A stretch of DNA of 64,000 nucleotides from the NCBI GenBank assembly GCA_944392655.1, contig CALXXL010000001.1, positions 206,239 to 270,238 on the forward strand, in the 5' to 3' direction. The notes under the pieces were generated by a model. That model was not told the origin of the DNA, ran no database searches, and saw nothing but the letters and a program-made list of their open reading frames with translations. This stretch comes from an uncultured Victivallaceae bacterium (GTDB lineage Bacteria; Verrucomicrobiota; Lentisphaeria; Victivallales; Victivallaceae). Position 1 is the stretch's first letter, and each line of letters starts with the position of its first letter. The position numbers were made by a program, and so were the translations under genes. Positions 27,132 through 35,761 of the stretch are shown in pieces.

Positions 27132-28352
27132 TCATCTCCACATCCAGTATTTAGAATTCCATTGTAATCCTGCGGGCGGGTGGCGGTATATGCGTTCGAT
27201 GCGGGTCCAGACATCGCCCTGATTATCGGTAATATTTTCAGCTTTAATATCCTGTTTAAGCCACTTAGCGTCATATTTGCCGACTTTGCCGGAGAATATG
27301 GGGTTATTGTCATTCCATTCAGCGATCAGGTTCAAATGTTCTCCGGTGCTGCCGCGGTAGTATCTGGTTTCCGCAACGAGCATAGTTTTAAGGGGGCGGT
27401 TGTAGTATGATATCCGGTTGGATGTAACGATGGGGCATTGATCGGGGGACCAGAAGTTGTATACAGTCATGGAGCCGTCGTCGAGCATACAATAACCTGC
27501 TTCGGCGGGGGAGATATAGAAGTCGGAGTATACTGCTTCAATATCCACGCGGCTTTTCAGGTTGCTTCTATCGTCCAGAGAGCCGATGGGGAAAGAGTTA
27601 AAAATGCTGTCGGCCTCGAGGGTGACGAGGTATTCTGCGTCCGATTTTTTCTCTGCCTTGATATTGGAAATGAAGCTCTGCTGTCCGGCCCACTCTGATG
27701 CGTCGTCGCCGCATTGGGGTAAAAATTCGCTGATCATGCCGGCGGGAACGCTCCATATGCTTTTCCACTTAAGGTCGCTGCGTCTTATACCGAGAGTATC
27801 ATATCCGGTATGGGTTTCCGCGTCGGTGAAGGTGATTATTTTCGGGGTGATGATTTCGCGTGCGGAGATAATGACTTTTGCGTCGAACTTATTATTCTGA
27901 ATAACTTTGACGGTATCGCAGTAGAAGCCCTCTCCGGCCCACTCTGCGGGTTCTCCTGGTTTGGGCAGAAAACCGTCCAACTGTTCAGAAGGCACATAGA
28001 ATGCGGCGGATTTTATTTTGCTGTTGTTGGTATCGATGCTGGTGGTAACCGGTCCTGAGCGGATTATTTTTCCGGAGCTGCGCACTCCTGAGAACTCCAG
28101 ATTGAACACTCTGTCGGACTCCGGTTTTACGTTGATCGTGGCGACAATCACCGAGTTATCGCGGACAAAGCTGTTGTTTTCGGCGTCCACCGGCATAGGT
28201 TCTCCGGTGGTTCCGCATAGTTCTAGAATGGCAGTGATATCATTTTCCGTAGTATCCTGTGGGGAGATATAGAGTTGGAACGAGGTATGCCACAACTCCT
28301 GACCGGAATTTTTCCGGATAATTTCCGGCGGTGAGGTTAAAATAATTTTCAT
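27132..28352 (-). CDS. Unknown protein (cassette gene 1)
   Basis: This 406-residue protein has no signal peptide and is a regular beta-strand protein with repeated motifs. SAAFYVPSEQLDGFLPKPG and KSIWSVPAGMISEFLPQCG appear to be internal duplicates, each followed by EWAG and a KV-type strand (positions ~140 and ~225 of the protein). This suggests at least two tandem copies of one domain. The start ATG 28350-28352 has GGAGGA upstream; an in-frame ATG four codons earlier would bury that site. It is the promoter-proximal gene of a four-gene unit. No function is recognised. Confidence 0.6.
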   Translation of the reverse strand: MKIILTSPPEIIRKNSGQELWHTSFQLYISPQDTTENDITAILELCGTTGEPMPVDAENNSFVRDNSVIVATINVKPESDRVFNLEFSGVRSSGKIIRSGPVTTSIDTNNSKIKSAAFYVPSEQLDGFLPKPGEPAEWAGEGFYCDTVKVIQNNKFDAKVIISAREIITPKIITFTDAETHTGYDTLGIRRSDLKWKSIWSVPAGMISEFLPQCGDDASEWAGQQSFISNIKAEKKSDAEYLVTLEADSIFNSFPIGSLDDRSNLKSRVDIEAVYSDFYISPAEAGYCMLDDGSMTVYNFWSPDQCPIVTSNRISYYNRPLKTMLVAETRYYRGSTGEHLNLIAEWNDNNPIFSGKVGKYDAKWLKQDIKAENITDNQGDVWTRIERIYRHPPAGLQWNSKYWMWR

Positions 28353-28526
28353 AGATTCCTCCATGGAGAGAGTAAAAAGTTCAGTTGTCTTTACTTCAAT
28401 GCGCTGCTGTCAACCGTGTGCGGTGGTTAAAAAAGGTTATTTTCGGCGTTGTTGGCTTGCCTTTAGTGCGGATTATGGTAAAGTTGTCAGTGAATATTAT
28501 GATAAAAGAAGGAGCATGATGATTTT

Positions 28527-31199
28527 ATGCGGATGAACAGGATTATAACCGGTTTGCTCTATTTTATATTGACATTGGGAGCGCTGGGTGCGTTCCGTGC
28601 GGTCTGGCATACCGGTTTTACGGTATTATGGATCTGGGTGGTATGCGTATTGGCGGCGCTGTTGCTGGGCGGAGTGATTTCGCGGAAGGTCTGGAAGGGT
28701 TGGCGTGGCGGACTGCTGGTGCCCGGAGTTGTGGTGCTGTTTGGCGGGATGCTGCTGTTGAATACGCTTGATTGCCCGGAGTGGGGGCGAGCGTTATTGA
28801 GTGGAGTGATGTTGTTGTCGTTATGGTGCAGTTATGATGCTCTGGGGTTGTTTGAAGAAGACGGTCGTGGTTTGCGGCGTTATCCACTGCCGCTGGCTCT
28901 GGCGCTGCTGAGCTGGGCATTGCTGGGCAGGTTATTCGGGGCGGAAGTTTTCGGGACGGCGGTTTTTGCGTTATCGGGGTTACTGGCGGGATTGCTGGTG
29001 GTCTCATTTCTGCCGCTGGCGTGGCTGAGGTTTTTGATTTTCCTTGCGTCGCACACGATATATCATGGGGAGATTCTTCATGCAGAGCGTATTCCTGCGC
29101 GTGGTGGAGCGTTGTTGCTGGCCAACCATGTATCGCCTTTGGATGCGCTGATGATATTGTGCTGTACGCCGCGCCATGTACAGTTTATGGTGTACGAATC
29201 ATTTTTTGCCTCGCCGGTTCTCCGTCTTTTATTTGGGTTGTTGGATGTATGGAAGGTTCCCGGTCCCGGCCGTGCGAAAGAGATGTGGCACTTGCGTGAG
29301 AAGATCCGTTCGGTGCTGAAAAATGGTGGTCTTGTGGCGATCTTTCCGGAGGGTAAAGTCAGTCCGAACGGCATTACGCAGACCTTCCGTGGTACGGTGG
29401 ATGGGGTGCTTGGTCCGGTGGATGTTCCGGTTATTCCGATCCGTCTTGGTCTTCTGCATGGTTCAGCGCTGGAGCTGCATGAAGACCGTCTGCGGTTGGC
29501 GAAGACGCTCTACCGTCCACTGATTGCGTCAGCATCGGTGGGCGGGGCGGTTGACCGTCACATGGGTGAATTTGAACTTCGTCAACGTCTGCACGAACTT
29601 GGGGCGGAGGCTGAGCTTGGGCGGCAATACCGTGAAATGCCGATCCACTATCAGCTGCTGCGCAATGCCAAGAGTCATCCCTTTGAGCGCAACTATCTTG
29701 ATGCGCTGGATAAAGGTTCGACTAATCTGGAAATGGTGCTGAAGGGTTTTATTTTAAGCCGCAAATGGCGCAAACTCTTTTCCTCCGACGAGCGTTATAT
29801 CGGGGTAATGCTGCCGAACTGTGTCAATATGGCGGCGACGCTTTTCAGTGTAATGATGGCGGACAGAATTCCTGCCATAGTAAACTTCACCTCCGGAGTT
29901 GCCTCGCGCAATGCGGCGTTGAATAAAGCTGGAGTCAGGCACATAATAACCAGCGCAAAATTTCTGGAAAAGCTCAATCTTCCGCGCGAGGATTCGATGA
30001 TTATACTGGAGGAGGTTGCCTCTGGTGTAACGTTGAAAGATAAGCTGTCCGGACTGCTGGCGTTTCTATTGCCCCGCCGTATTTTTGCGCGGCTGTTCTT
30101 TCCGGAGTCGTGGTACGATGTTGAACGTACGGCGCTGGTGCTGTTCTCCTCCGGTTCGAGCGGTACTCCCAAAGCTGTTCCTTTAACGCACCGCAATGTA
30201 AACAGTGACTTTTACAGTTTCTTCCGGGTGGTAAACTGGTCGCGCAGCGACGTGCTGCTGGGGAATCTGCCGTTGTTTCATGCCTACGGGATGAATGTCG
30301 GCTTCTGGGTTCCGACAATGGCCCGTACGAAGATCATCTATCTGATGAATCCCCTGGATGCGGTATTAACCGGCAAAGCGGTGGAACATCACAAGGTTAC
30401 ATTGATGATGGCGACGCCCACTTTTCTTCAGACCTATATGCGCCGCTGTACGCGTGAGCAGTTTGCGTCGTTGCGTCTGGTGATAACCGGCGGGGAGAAG
30501 TTGCGCCGGGACATAGCAGAGAAGTTCCATGATATGTGCGGTCTGTCGATAGTAGAGGGTTACGGCTGTACGGAGCTGTCGCCGATAGTCTCGATCAATC
30601 TGGCATCAGTGAGCAGCCGTCTTGGTCGTGAGGCCGGCAAACCCGGCAGTATTGGGGTTCCGATGCCCGGTGTATTTGTGCGGATAACGGAGACTGAGAG
30701 CGGGCGGATGTGCGAACCCGGGGAGCCAGGTTTACTTATGGTAAAGGGTGGTCTGGTGATGAAAGGTTATCTGAACGATCCTGAGAACACTCAGCAGGTA
30801 TTGAAGGATGGCTTTTACAATACCGGAGATGTTGCGGAGATGGACAAACTTGGCTATATTACGATCACCGGCCGTCTGTCGCGCTTCAGCAAGATCAGTG
30901 GCGAAATGGTTCCGCACGAGCTGGTGGAATTAAAGTTGAATGAGCTTTTGGAGGCTGACGGCCGGGTGCTGGCGGTCACGGGAGCGCCGGATGCGAAGAA
31001 GGGGGAAAAGCTGGTAGTATTCCACAGTCTTCCGGGTCTTGATATTGATGCATTGTCGGAGGGGCTGCGCCGGGCGGAGCTGCCTAATCTGTGGATTCCG
31101 CGCCGTGAAGATTATCACTATATTGAAGCTATTCCGATGCTTGGCAGCGGCAAGATAGATTTGCAGAAGCTGAAGGATCTGGCGTTGCGCAACGCGTAA
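28527..31199 (+). CDS. Acyltransferase/acyl-ACP synthetase fusion (Aas-like)
   Basis: This 890-residue bifunctional protein starts with about five membrane segments (residues 1-180). A PlsC-type acyltransferase domain follows with the catalytic NHVSPLD (residues ~197-203) and FPEG (~275) motifs. An AMP-forming acyl-activating domain follows, with the P-loop LFSSGSSGTPKAVPLTH near residue 540, GYGCTE near 680 and a C-terminal GRLSRFSKISGE hinge. In Escherichia coli Aas the same two activities re-acylate lyso-phosphatidylethanolamine at the inner membrane. A role in lysophospholipid recycling is likely here. The N-terminal membrane region is longer than I would expect of Aas. The start at 28527 has GGAG 13 nt upstream, with ATG 28533 as an alternative. 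Confidence 0.85.
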   Translation: MRMNRIITGLLYFILTLGALGAFRAVWHTGFTVLWIWVVCVLAALLLGGVISRKVWKGWRGGLLVPGVVVLFGGMLLLNTLDCPEWGRALLSGVMLLSLWCSYDALGLFEEDGRGLRRYPLPLALALLSWALLGRLFGAEVFGTAVFALSGLLAGLLVVSFLPLAWLRFLIFLASHTIYHGEILHAERIPARGGALLLANHVSPLDALMILCCTPRHVQFMVYESFFASPVLRLLFGLLDVWKVPGPGRAKEMWHLREKIRSVLKNGGLVAIFPEGKVSPNGITQTFRGTVDGVLGPVDVPVIPIRLGLLHGSALELHEDRLRLAKTLYRPLIASASVGGAVDRHMGEFELRQRLHELGAEAELGRQYREMPIHYQLLRNAKSHPFERNYLDALDKGSTNLEMVLKGFILSRKWRKLFSSDERYIGVMLPNCVNMAATLFSVMMADRIPAIVNFTSGVASRNAALNKAGVRHIITSAKFLEKLNLPREDSMIILEEVASGVTLKDKLSGLLAFLLPRRIFARLFFPESWYDVERTALVLFSSGSSGTPKAVPLTHRNVNSDFYSFFRVVNWSRSDVLLGNLPLFHAYGMNVGFWVPTMARTKIIYLMNPLDAVLTGKAVEHHKVTLMMATPTFLQTYMRRCTREQFASLRLVITGGEKLRRDIAEKFHDMCGLSIVEGYGCTELSPIVSINLASVSSRLGREAGKPGSIGVPMPGVFVRITETESGRMCEPGEPGLLMVKGGLVMKGYLNDPENTQQVLKDGFYNTGDVAEMDKLGYITITGRLSRFSKISGEMVPHELVELKLNELLEADGRVLAVTGAPDAKKGEKLVVFHSLPGLDIDALSEGLRRAELPNLWIPRREDYHYIEAIPMLGSGKIDLQKLKDLALRNA

Positions 31200-31207
31200 C
31201 TTGGGTT

Positions 31208-32479
31208 TTACTGATAAAACCGCCACTCGGCCATATTGATCAGCTTGCGGTATTTTCTGGACGCTTCTGCGGCGAACACCATCAAATGCGATTCGAGAGA
31301 AACCTCTCCGTCGGAGAGGATGAGAGATGGGTCGTTATTGCGTACCGCGTCGACGAATGCTTCGAGGCATCCTTTATCTCCGCCTCCGTGATGTTTGGTC
31401 ACGGTGCCGTTATCCGGTTCGATATTGATTTCGGAGGTACATTCGCGCAGATACGAGTATACGACGATCTTGTTGCCGTCGCATGAAATCTCGCCGTGAG
31501 TTCCGAATATTATAGTTTGTCTGTCGCGGTATTGAGAGCATCCGACGAGGGAGAAACATGCGGTAGCGCCGCCGTCGAACTCCATATTTACGACCTGATG
31601 ATCAGCTACGTCGTTATCACATGCGAATACACATCTTCCGTATGGGCCTGACCGCATAGCCTCCATAATGCTTTCGGGGGTCAGGGTATCGGTAACTGAT
31701 TCGAGATAGTTATCGATATGCCCCTCTTTCAGCCGTTTGAGATAGAATCCCGGAGCGTAATAAGGGCATGACTCAGCGAGTTTGCAGTCGAGACATCTTT
31801 CTGCTGCGCCTTCGGGCATATTTTCTCTTTTAAAGAACATGAGTGACCCGAAAGAAGAGATAGCGGTGCAGCTTTTCTGCATAATAAAAGATATCCAGTC
31901 GAGGTCGTGAATAGATTTAGCGAGTAGAACGTTGGAAGATTTATCTTCGCGGTTCCAGTTTCCGCGGACGTATGAGTGAGCGTATCTCCAGTGACCTACT
32001 GGTTCGAGGTGCTGTATGGATGTAATTTCGCCGATAGCGCCTGAATTGATAATCCGTCTGAGTATACCGGTATACTCAGCGTATCGCATAACGTGGCATA
32101 CTTCGAGCATGACGTGATGTCTTTCTGCGGCCGCGACGATGCGGTAACATCCTTCGATATCAGGAGCGAGTGGTTTTTCGATCAGGATATGATATCCCAG
32201 TTCGGCGAAAGCCTCGGCTGGTTCGACGTGCATTCTATCCTGGGTACCGATGATGACGGCGTCGGCGAATTTTGGTAAGCTTGCGGCCTCTTTCCAATCA
32301 GCGAATCGGTATTTTTGCGGGACGTTGTGTTCATCCGCGATGCGGTTGCGGAAGAACTCGCGAGGTTCAGCTACGCCGACGATTTCGGCCTTATCGGATA
32401 TAAGTTTAACGAGTTTGGCATAGATAGTGGATCGTCCGCCTGCGCCGATGACCAGAATAGATACCTTTTTTCCGTTCAC
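31208..32479 (-). CDS. Gfo/Idh/MocA family oxidoreductase
   Basis: This 423-residue NAD(P)-dependent dehydrogenase family member has the N-terminal Rossmann motif VIGAGGRSTIYAK, and EKPLAPDIEGC, the lysine-containing catalytic block of the family. The C-terminal alpha/beta domain includes CLDC and CPYY cysteine motifs near residues 225-240. Metal-type binding there is an unusual addition seen in some anaerobe homologues. The start is GTG. These enzymes oxidise or epimerise sugars, inositols or amino sugars; the substrate is not readable. It converges with the Aas-like gene (8-nt gap) and is transcribed away from the tRNA. Confidence 0.85.
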   Translation of the reverse strand: MNGKKVSILVIGAGGRSTIYAKLVKLISDKAEIVGVAEPREFFRNRIADEHNVPQKYRFADWKEAASLPKFADAVIIGTQDRMHVEPAEAFAELGYHILIEKPLAPDIEGCYRIVAAAERHHVMLEVCHVMRYAEYTGILRRIINSGAIGEITSIQHLEPVGHWRYAHSYVRGNWNREDKSSNVLLAKSIHDLDWISFIMQKSCTAISSFGSLMFFKRENMPEGAAERCLDCKLAESCPYYAPGFYLKRLKEGHIDNYLESVTDTLTPESIMEAMRSGPYGRCVFACDNDVADHQVVNMEFDGGATACFSLVGCSQYRDRQTIIFGTHGEISCDGNKIVVYSYLRECTSEINIEPDNGTVTKHHGGGDKGCLEAFVDAVRNNDPSLILSDGEVSLESHLMVFAAEASRKYRKLINMAEWRFYQ

Positions 32480-32710
32480 GATATAAAAACCCTGTCTGGT
32501 ATTAATTTTTAAAATTGCAAACTATACCATTATAAAAGTGAAAATCAAGAAAAAAAGTGTTTTAAAATTCCAAAAAAGTAAAAATAAGCGTAGATTTAAA
32601 TATACGCATTGTGTATGGGCAGTATTATTTTACCTGGAAAAGTTACAATAAACTGTTTAAAAAAGCTTGACTTTTCTCTGAAGGGTATTATTTTAAAGGT
32701 CATACGCAAT

Positions 32711-32787
32711 GGGCGTATAGCTCAGTTGGTTAGAGCGCCACGTTGACATCGTGGAGGTCACAGATTCGAGTTCTGTTACGCCCACCA
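32711..32787 (+). tRNA. tRNA-Val (anticodon GAC)
   Basis: The 77-nt cloverleaf has acceptor arm gggcgta/tacgccc, D arm with agttggtta loop, anticodon stem ccacg/cgtgg enclosing ttgacat (anticodon GAC), T arm with ttcgag loop, and an encoded 3' CCA. It reads GUC codons. Confidence 0.96.
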
Positions 32788-32801
32788 TTTGAAGATTTGA
32801 G

Positions 32802-32827
32802 CCGACCGTTAATCCGGTCGGTTTTTT
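32802..32827 (+). terminator. Terminator after tRNA-Val
   Basis: A 7-bp stem (ccgaccg 32802-32808 with cggtcgg 32815-32821) is followed by T6. It lies 14 nt after the tRNA. Confidence 0.88.
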
Positions 32828-32828
32828 C

Positions 32829-33361
32829 GTTTTGTGGTAAATTTCAGCACAATTCGCGTTTTTGCGAATTTCGTTTTGTCAAAACAAAAGATATTTACTC
32901 AAAAAAAACAAAACGGAGCAAGATCTTTGCAATGAAAGAACTTGCTTCATTTTTTTACAGGGATATTATTTGAAAAAGGAATTGTATTTCGGAAAAATCA
33001 ATCCCTTTTCTGATCGATCTCAAGGAGAGGCATAGGGAATTGTGATTTCAGAATTAATCGTGAAACATCTTTTTCTGTTCCGTCCATGAGTTGGGGAAAC
33101 ATTGATGTATACTTTCCTGTATTCATTCCCACTTGCTAAAAGGGAAAATGTTGCAGGATAATAAAAATATTTCAAACCAAAAGAAATGTCAGATAGTGTG
33201 TAGCTACTACATTTTAATCCTTCGGAAGTTATCTATAGTACCTGAATTCTAATAAAAGAGAACGACTTTTTCTCAAAATAAAATGTCTGTATTTTTATCA
33301 AGAATCAAAAAACGTTCCGAAAAATAGTTATATTGCCGACATTGAAAAAAAATACGTTATG
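32829..33361. other. AT-rich intergenic stretch between tRNA-Val and the island genes
   Basis: No intact gene is seen here. It holds two small inverted repeats (aattcgc 32851-32857 with gcgaatt 32864-32870, and cgttttg 32872-32878 with caaaacg near 32905). The minus strand carries the possible gene relic described separately. Base composition is far more AT-rich than in flanking genes. Confidence 0.6.
32998..33232 (-). pseudogene. Possible frameshifted gene remnant
   Basis: On the minus strand two overlapping open stretches in different frames look protein-like. One runs from 33232 to a TGA at 33020-33022 (contains YFYYPATFSLLASG). The other runs from ATG 33124-33126 to TGA 32998-33000 (contains KDVSRLILKSQFPMP). 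Joining them by one frameshift near 33070-33120 would give a ~70-residue C-terminal fragment. It has no start or recognised family, so decay is a guess. Confidence 0.3.
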
Positions 33362-33781
33362 TTATTCCGCAATTTTTTTAAGAGCTCGTTCTTTTTGTAA
33401 AAGCAGCTGCAAATATGTATTTTCATCTTCAGTACGTTTTTGCTTTTGTTCTAATCGTTTTATCTCTTTCTCATACTCATCAAGGAGTTTTTTGTATTCA
33501 TCTCTTTGCTGCTCAAAAAGATTTTTTTGAGTCAGAAAACGATCAGCCAACTCAAAAAGCTTCTTTTCATATTCTGCAGATGCGGTGACATAACCTTCTT
33601 TTTTCCCATCAAGTTTTCCTGCTTTATAAACAGAAGCTGTAAAAGGATTGTCTTCTTGTATTTCACGACGTCTATTTTCTTTTATGCCATCAACTATTCC
33701 GTGATCAGCTATATCCTTAATAAGTTCCACTGCTCTAACGTCAGGTAGCAGTGTTTTTATGATAAATTTTCCGAATCCCAT
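33362..33781 (-). CDS. Coiled-coil protein of the AT-rich island, unknown function
   Basis: This is a 139-residue soluble protein. Residues ~65-139 form a long, highly charged heptad pattern (KKLLDEYEKEIKRLEQKQ), a predicted coiled coil. Residues 1-60 are a short globular or amphipathic region starting MGFGKFIIKTLLP. The start has AAGGAG about 9 nt upstream and lies inside the end of the upstream gene (25-nt overlap), so the two are translationally coupled and probably form a functional pair. Codon use is strongly AT-biased compared with the rest of the window. No family is recognised. Confidence 0.65.
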   Translation of the reverse strand: MGFGKFIIKTLLPDVRAVELIKDIADHGIVDGIKENRRREIQEDNPFTASVYKAGKLDGKKEGYVTASAEYEKKLFELADRFLTQKNLFEQQRDEYKKLLDEYEKEIKRLEQKQKRTEDENTYLQLLLQKERALKKIAE

Positions 33782-35001
33782 ACTGAACTCTCCTTTAGAT
33801 TAAGTTGTTCGCCTTGAATCATTTTGTTGAAACTACCCAAGATAAATTCTTCCTTTACTTTTGCAATAAAATCATGATCAGTCATTAGCCGATAAAGAGT
33901 CACTGCAATCCCTCCGAAATCAAGATGTTTCCAAGCATCTGCTTTTCCCATATGGGCACTTACAGCAACATAAATAACATTACTTGTAGATGCTATCAAA
34001 TTTGAATAAAGGAGCAGTTTTCTAGTTTTTACCTCGTATACTTCCCTACTGACATATTTATCATGATCATAGAATAAACCATGTATCAAACCAATAATCA
34101 TGTTGATTATTATTGCATATGCGGCCTGTTTTCCGATTGTTTGCAAATCTCTTGTCAAACATAAAGAATCATACTGTTCCAAATAAAGCTTGCCCGCAAG
34201 ATCTTCTGAAAACACGGATAATGCGGGGATTGGCAAACCCATTTTAGTAAACTTATCAGATTCCAAGTGTACAGCTTCTGCAAAAATGGCAGCAGGAAGT
34301 CTCAATTTATCTTCCTTAAAACTGAAGTAAGCATCTTTGAAGCCATGGATCAATGTTGTTTCTTTAAGGAAATAATGCGTGTTTCTATCAATATCGAAGG
34401 TACGCAAAGTATTCATTGTACATGTATCAGTCATAATATTCATTGTGCCGAATACCCAACCTAAAATAGGATCATGGCCTAATGTTTTCATTCGATGATT
34501 CCGGCCATTCAAATTTAATCCGAATGCCGCAGAACCTTTTATTGCGTCGTATGGTACAGAACTGGATATGATTTCCATCCATGTTTTATAAGATTTTTCA
34601 CTTTGTTTAATATCATAACCGCTTTTAGGATCATCGGGATTTCGGAGATGTTTTTTTCTAAACTCAGCATTTCGTTCTTTAACACGATCTTTAATTGATT
34701 TGTCATTTTCTGCCAACCTTTGGTCTTGATCAGACGATTCTCCAAAATGAGAAGTCATGTCAATAATAACCCAGCGAAGAACTTGCAATGCTGTTGCAAA
34801 GAACAGAAATACGCAATCGGTTTTATTGAAACCAGTTTGTTTTTCGAATTCATCTTCCAAATTGTTCAGCAGAGATTCTGCATTTTTTGCAACGTCTGCA
34901 ACGCGCAAAGATTCATCTGCAATGAGTTGCATATTATCTAAGATATTTTGTGTATTTTCGTAAATAAAAGCCCGCTTTTTTCTCAAATCATCCAAAGACA
35001 T
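33757..35001 (-). CDS. Large unknown protein of the AT-rich island
   Basis: This 414-residue protein has no signal peptide. The N-terminal ~60 residues are helical and charged. A central block with the conserved-looking motif GHDPILGWVFGTMNIMTD lies near residues 180-200. Hydrophobic helical stretches occur around residues 60-75 and 300-320 (YAIIINMIIGLIHGLF). I believe proteins with a similar HDPILGW block occur scattered in gut anaerobes, but I know of no assigned function. It overlaps the coiled-coil gene by 25 nt. The composition and its position next to a tRNA suggest horizontal transfer, and a defence or mobile-element role is possible but unproven. Confidence 0.65.
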   Translation of the reverse strand: MSLDDLRKKRAFIYENTQNILDNMQLIADESLRVADVAKNAESLLNNLEDEFEKQTGFNKTDCVFLFFATALQVLRWVIIDMTSHFGESSDQDQRLAENDKSIKDRVKERNAEFRKKHLRNPDDPKSGYDIKQSEKSYKTWMEIISSSVPYDAIKGSAAFGLNLNGRNHRMKTLGHDPILGWVFGTMNIMTDTCTMNTLRTFDIDRNTHYFLKETTLIHGFKDAYFSFKEDKLRLPAAIFAEAVHLESDKFTKMGLPIPALSVFSEDLAGKLYLEQYDSLCLTRDLQTIGKQAAYAIIINMIIGLIHGLFYDHDKYVSREVYEVKTRKLLLYSNLIASTSNVIYVAVSAHMGKADAWKHLDFGGIAVTLYRLMTDHDFIAKVKEEFILGSFNKMIQGEQLNLKESSVWDSENLS

Positions 35002-35076
35002 ATATTATTGTCCTTTTTTGCTAAACTCATAGATAATTGCGTCTCTATTCTAGGTTGAACAACTTTTATTAAAAAA

Positions 35077-35106
35077 TTGACATAAATGATTTTATTCTAC
35101 TATATC
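35077..35106 (+). promoter_or_regulatory. Promoter of the candidate structured RNA
   Basis: TTGACA (35077-35082) and TATATC (35101-35106) are separated by 18 nt on the plus strand. No long ORF follows, which points to a short transcript. Confidence 0.55.
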
Positions 35107-35111
35107 ACATC

Positions 35112-35326
35112 GCTTTTCGATTGCAAATTCCGGAATAGATTTTGTCCGGTGTTCGATATTGGAGTGTAAAATGAATTCGTTTTTTTGGGGGGTAAAAATA
35201 CAGACTCCTCTGCAGTTTGTGTGAAAAAAAGGGGGGTAAGAGAATATCCAGTTCCTTTGTGCAACCAAGAGGCAATCCGGAATAATCGGTCTCGCAACTA
35301 TCGATTATGCCATTTTTTTATTTTTT
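35112..35326 (+). ncRNA. Candidate structured small RNA, about 200 nt
   Basis: A long-range closing helix joins the two ends: 35118-35122 with 35284-35288, and 35127-35134 with 35276-35283, 13 bp in total with a 4-nt bulge. A downstream hairpin (ataatcg 35282-35288 with cgattat 35302-35308) precedes two T runs, giving a terminator-like end that competes with the closing helix. Inside lies a 17-codon ORF (ATG near 35171, after GGAG) that could be a leader or by chance. The size and closed-end layout recall 6S-type RNAs, but I see no diagnostic 6S sequence. Confidence 0.4.
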
Positions 35327-35483
35327 GTTGCTGGAGAGAATTGTCTCTAAAAAGTTGTGACAGTGATATTGCGGTTCCGGAGCGCACTTGACATTTGCCG
35401 GGTAAAGGGATATATTATTTATACTATTATGATAGGGGTATATCATTCACAGACAACGTTACAACGATAGGGGATCCGGATTT
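35327..35483. other. Intergenic region upstream of the Tad pilins
   Basis: Apart from the Tad promoter at 35388-35416 no gene or operator was recognised in this stretch. Confidence 0.5.
35388..35416 (+). promoter_or_regulatory. Promoter of the Tad/Flp plus-strand operon
   Basis: A perfect TTGACA (35388-35393) and TATATT (35411-35416) are separated by 17 nt. It lies about 68 nt upstream of the first pilin ATG and is as strong as the trp promoter. Confidence 0.85.
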
Positions 35484-35735
35484 ATGAGAACTATATTAAA
35501 GAAGCGTGCGGTTATGATGGAATATGTCATTATAGCTGTGCTGATAGCAGCTGCGGTAGTGGTAGCAGTTATTATGTTTGGCAAGAATGTTTCCAAGGAG
35601 ATGAATGTTGCCACGCAGGCCATGAGTGATGCCAAGGGGGCCGAGACTTCGCAGAAAGATGTTCAGACTGGCACCACCAGTGATATCAAGAAGGCCAATG
35701 AGCACGAAAAAGCGATGCACAATTACGACAAGTAA
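35484..35735 (+). CDS. flp1: Flp-like pilin, copy 1
   Basis: This 83-residue type IVb-like pilin has a short basic leader (KKR), then AVMMEYVIIAVLIAAAVVVAVIMFG, a class III-type hydrophobic pilin stem. Glu and Tyr sit at mature positions +5 and +6 if cleavage is after Arg8. That would put Arg, not the usual Gly or Ala, at -1. The C-terminal tail is hydrophilic and ends KANEHEKAMHNYDK. It is followed 26 nt later by a near-identical copy and then by a terminator. It would be the major subunit of the Tad pilus encoded downstream. Confidence 0.85.
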   Translation: MRTILKKRAVMMEYVIIAVLIAAAVVVAVIMFGKNVSKEMNVATQAMSDAKGAETSQKDVQTGTTSDIKKANEHEKAMHNYDK

Positions 35736-35761
35736 CCGAGTTTACTCCTGAGGGATCGAGG

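Noticed and set aside
35112..35326. Naming the candidate RNA as 6S RNA (ssrS)
   Set aside because: The closing helix and size fit, but no diagnostic 6S central-bubble sequence was recognised.
32711..35400. att-like duplication of the tRNA-Val 3' end as an island boundary
   Set aside because: I searched downstream for the T-arm and acceptor sequence and saw no second copy.
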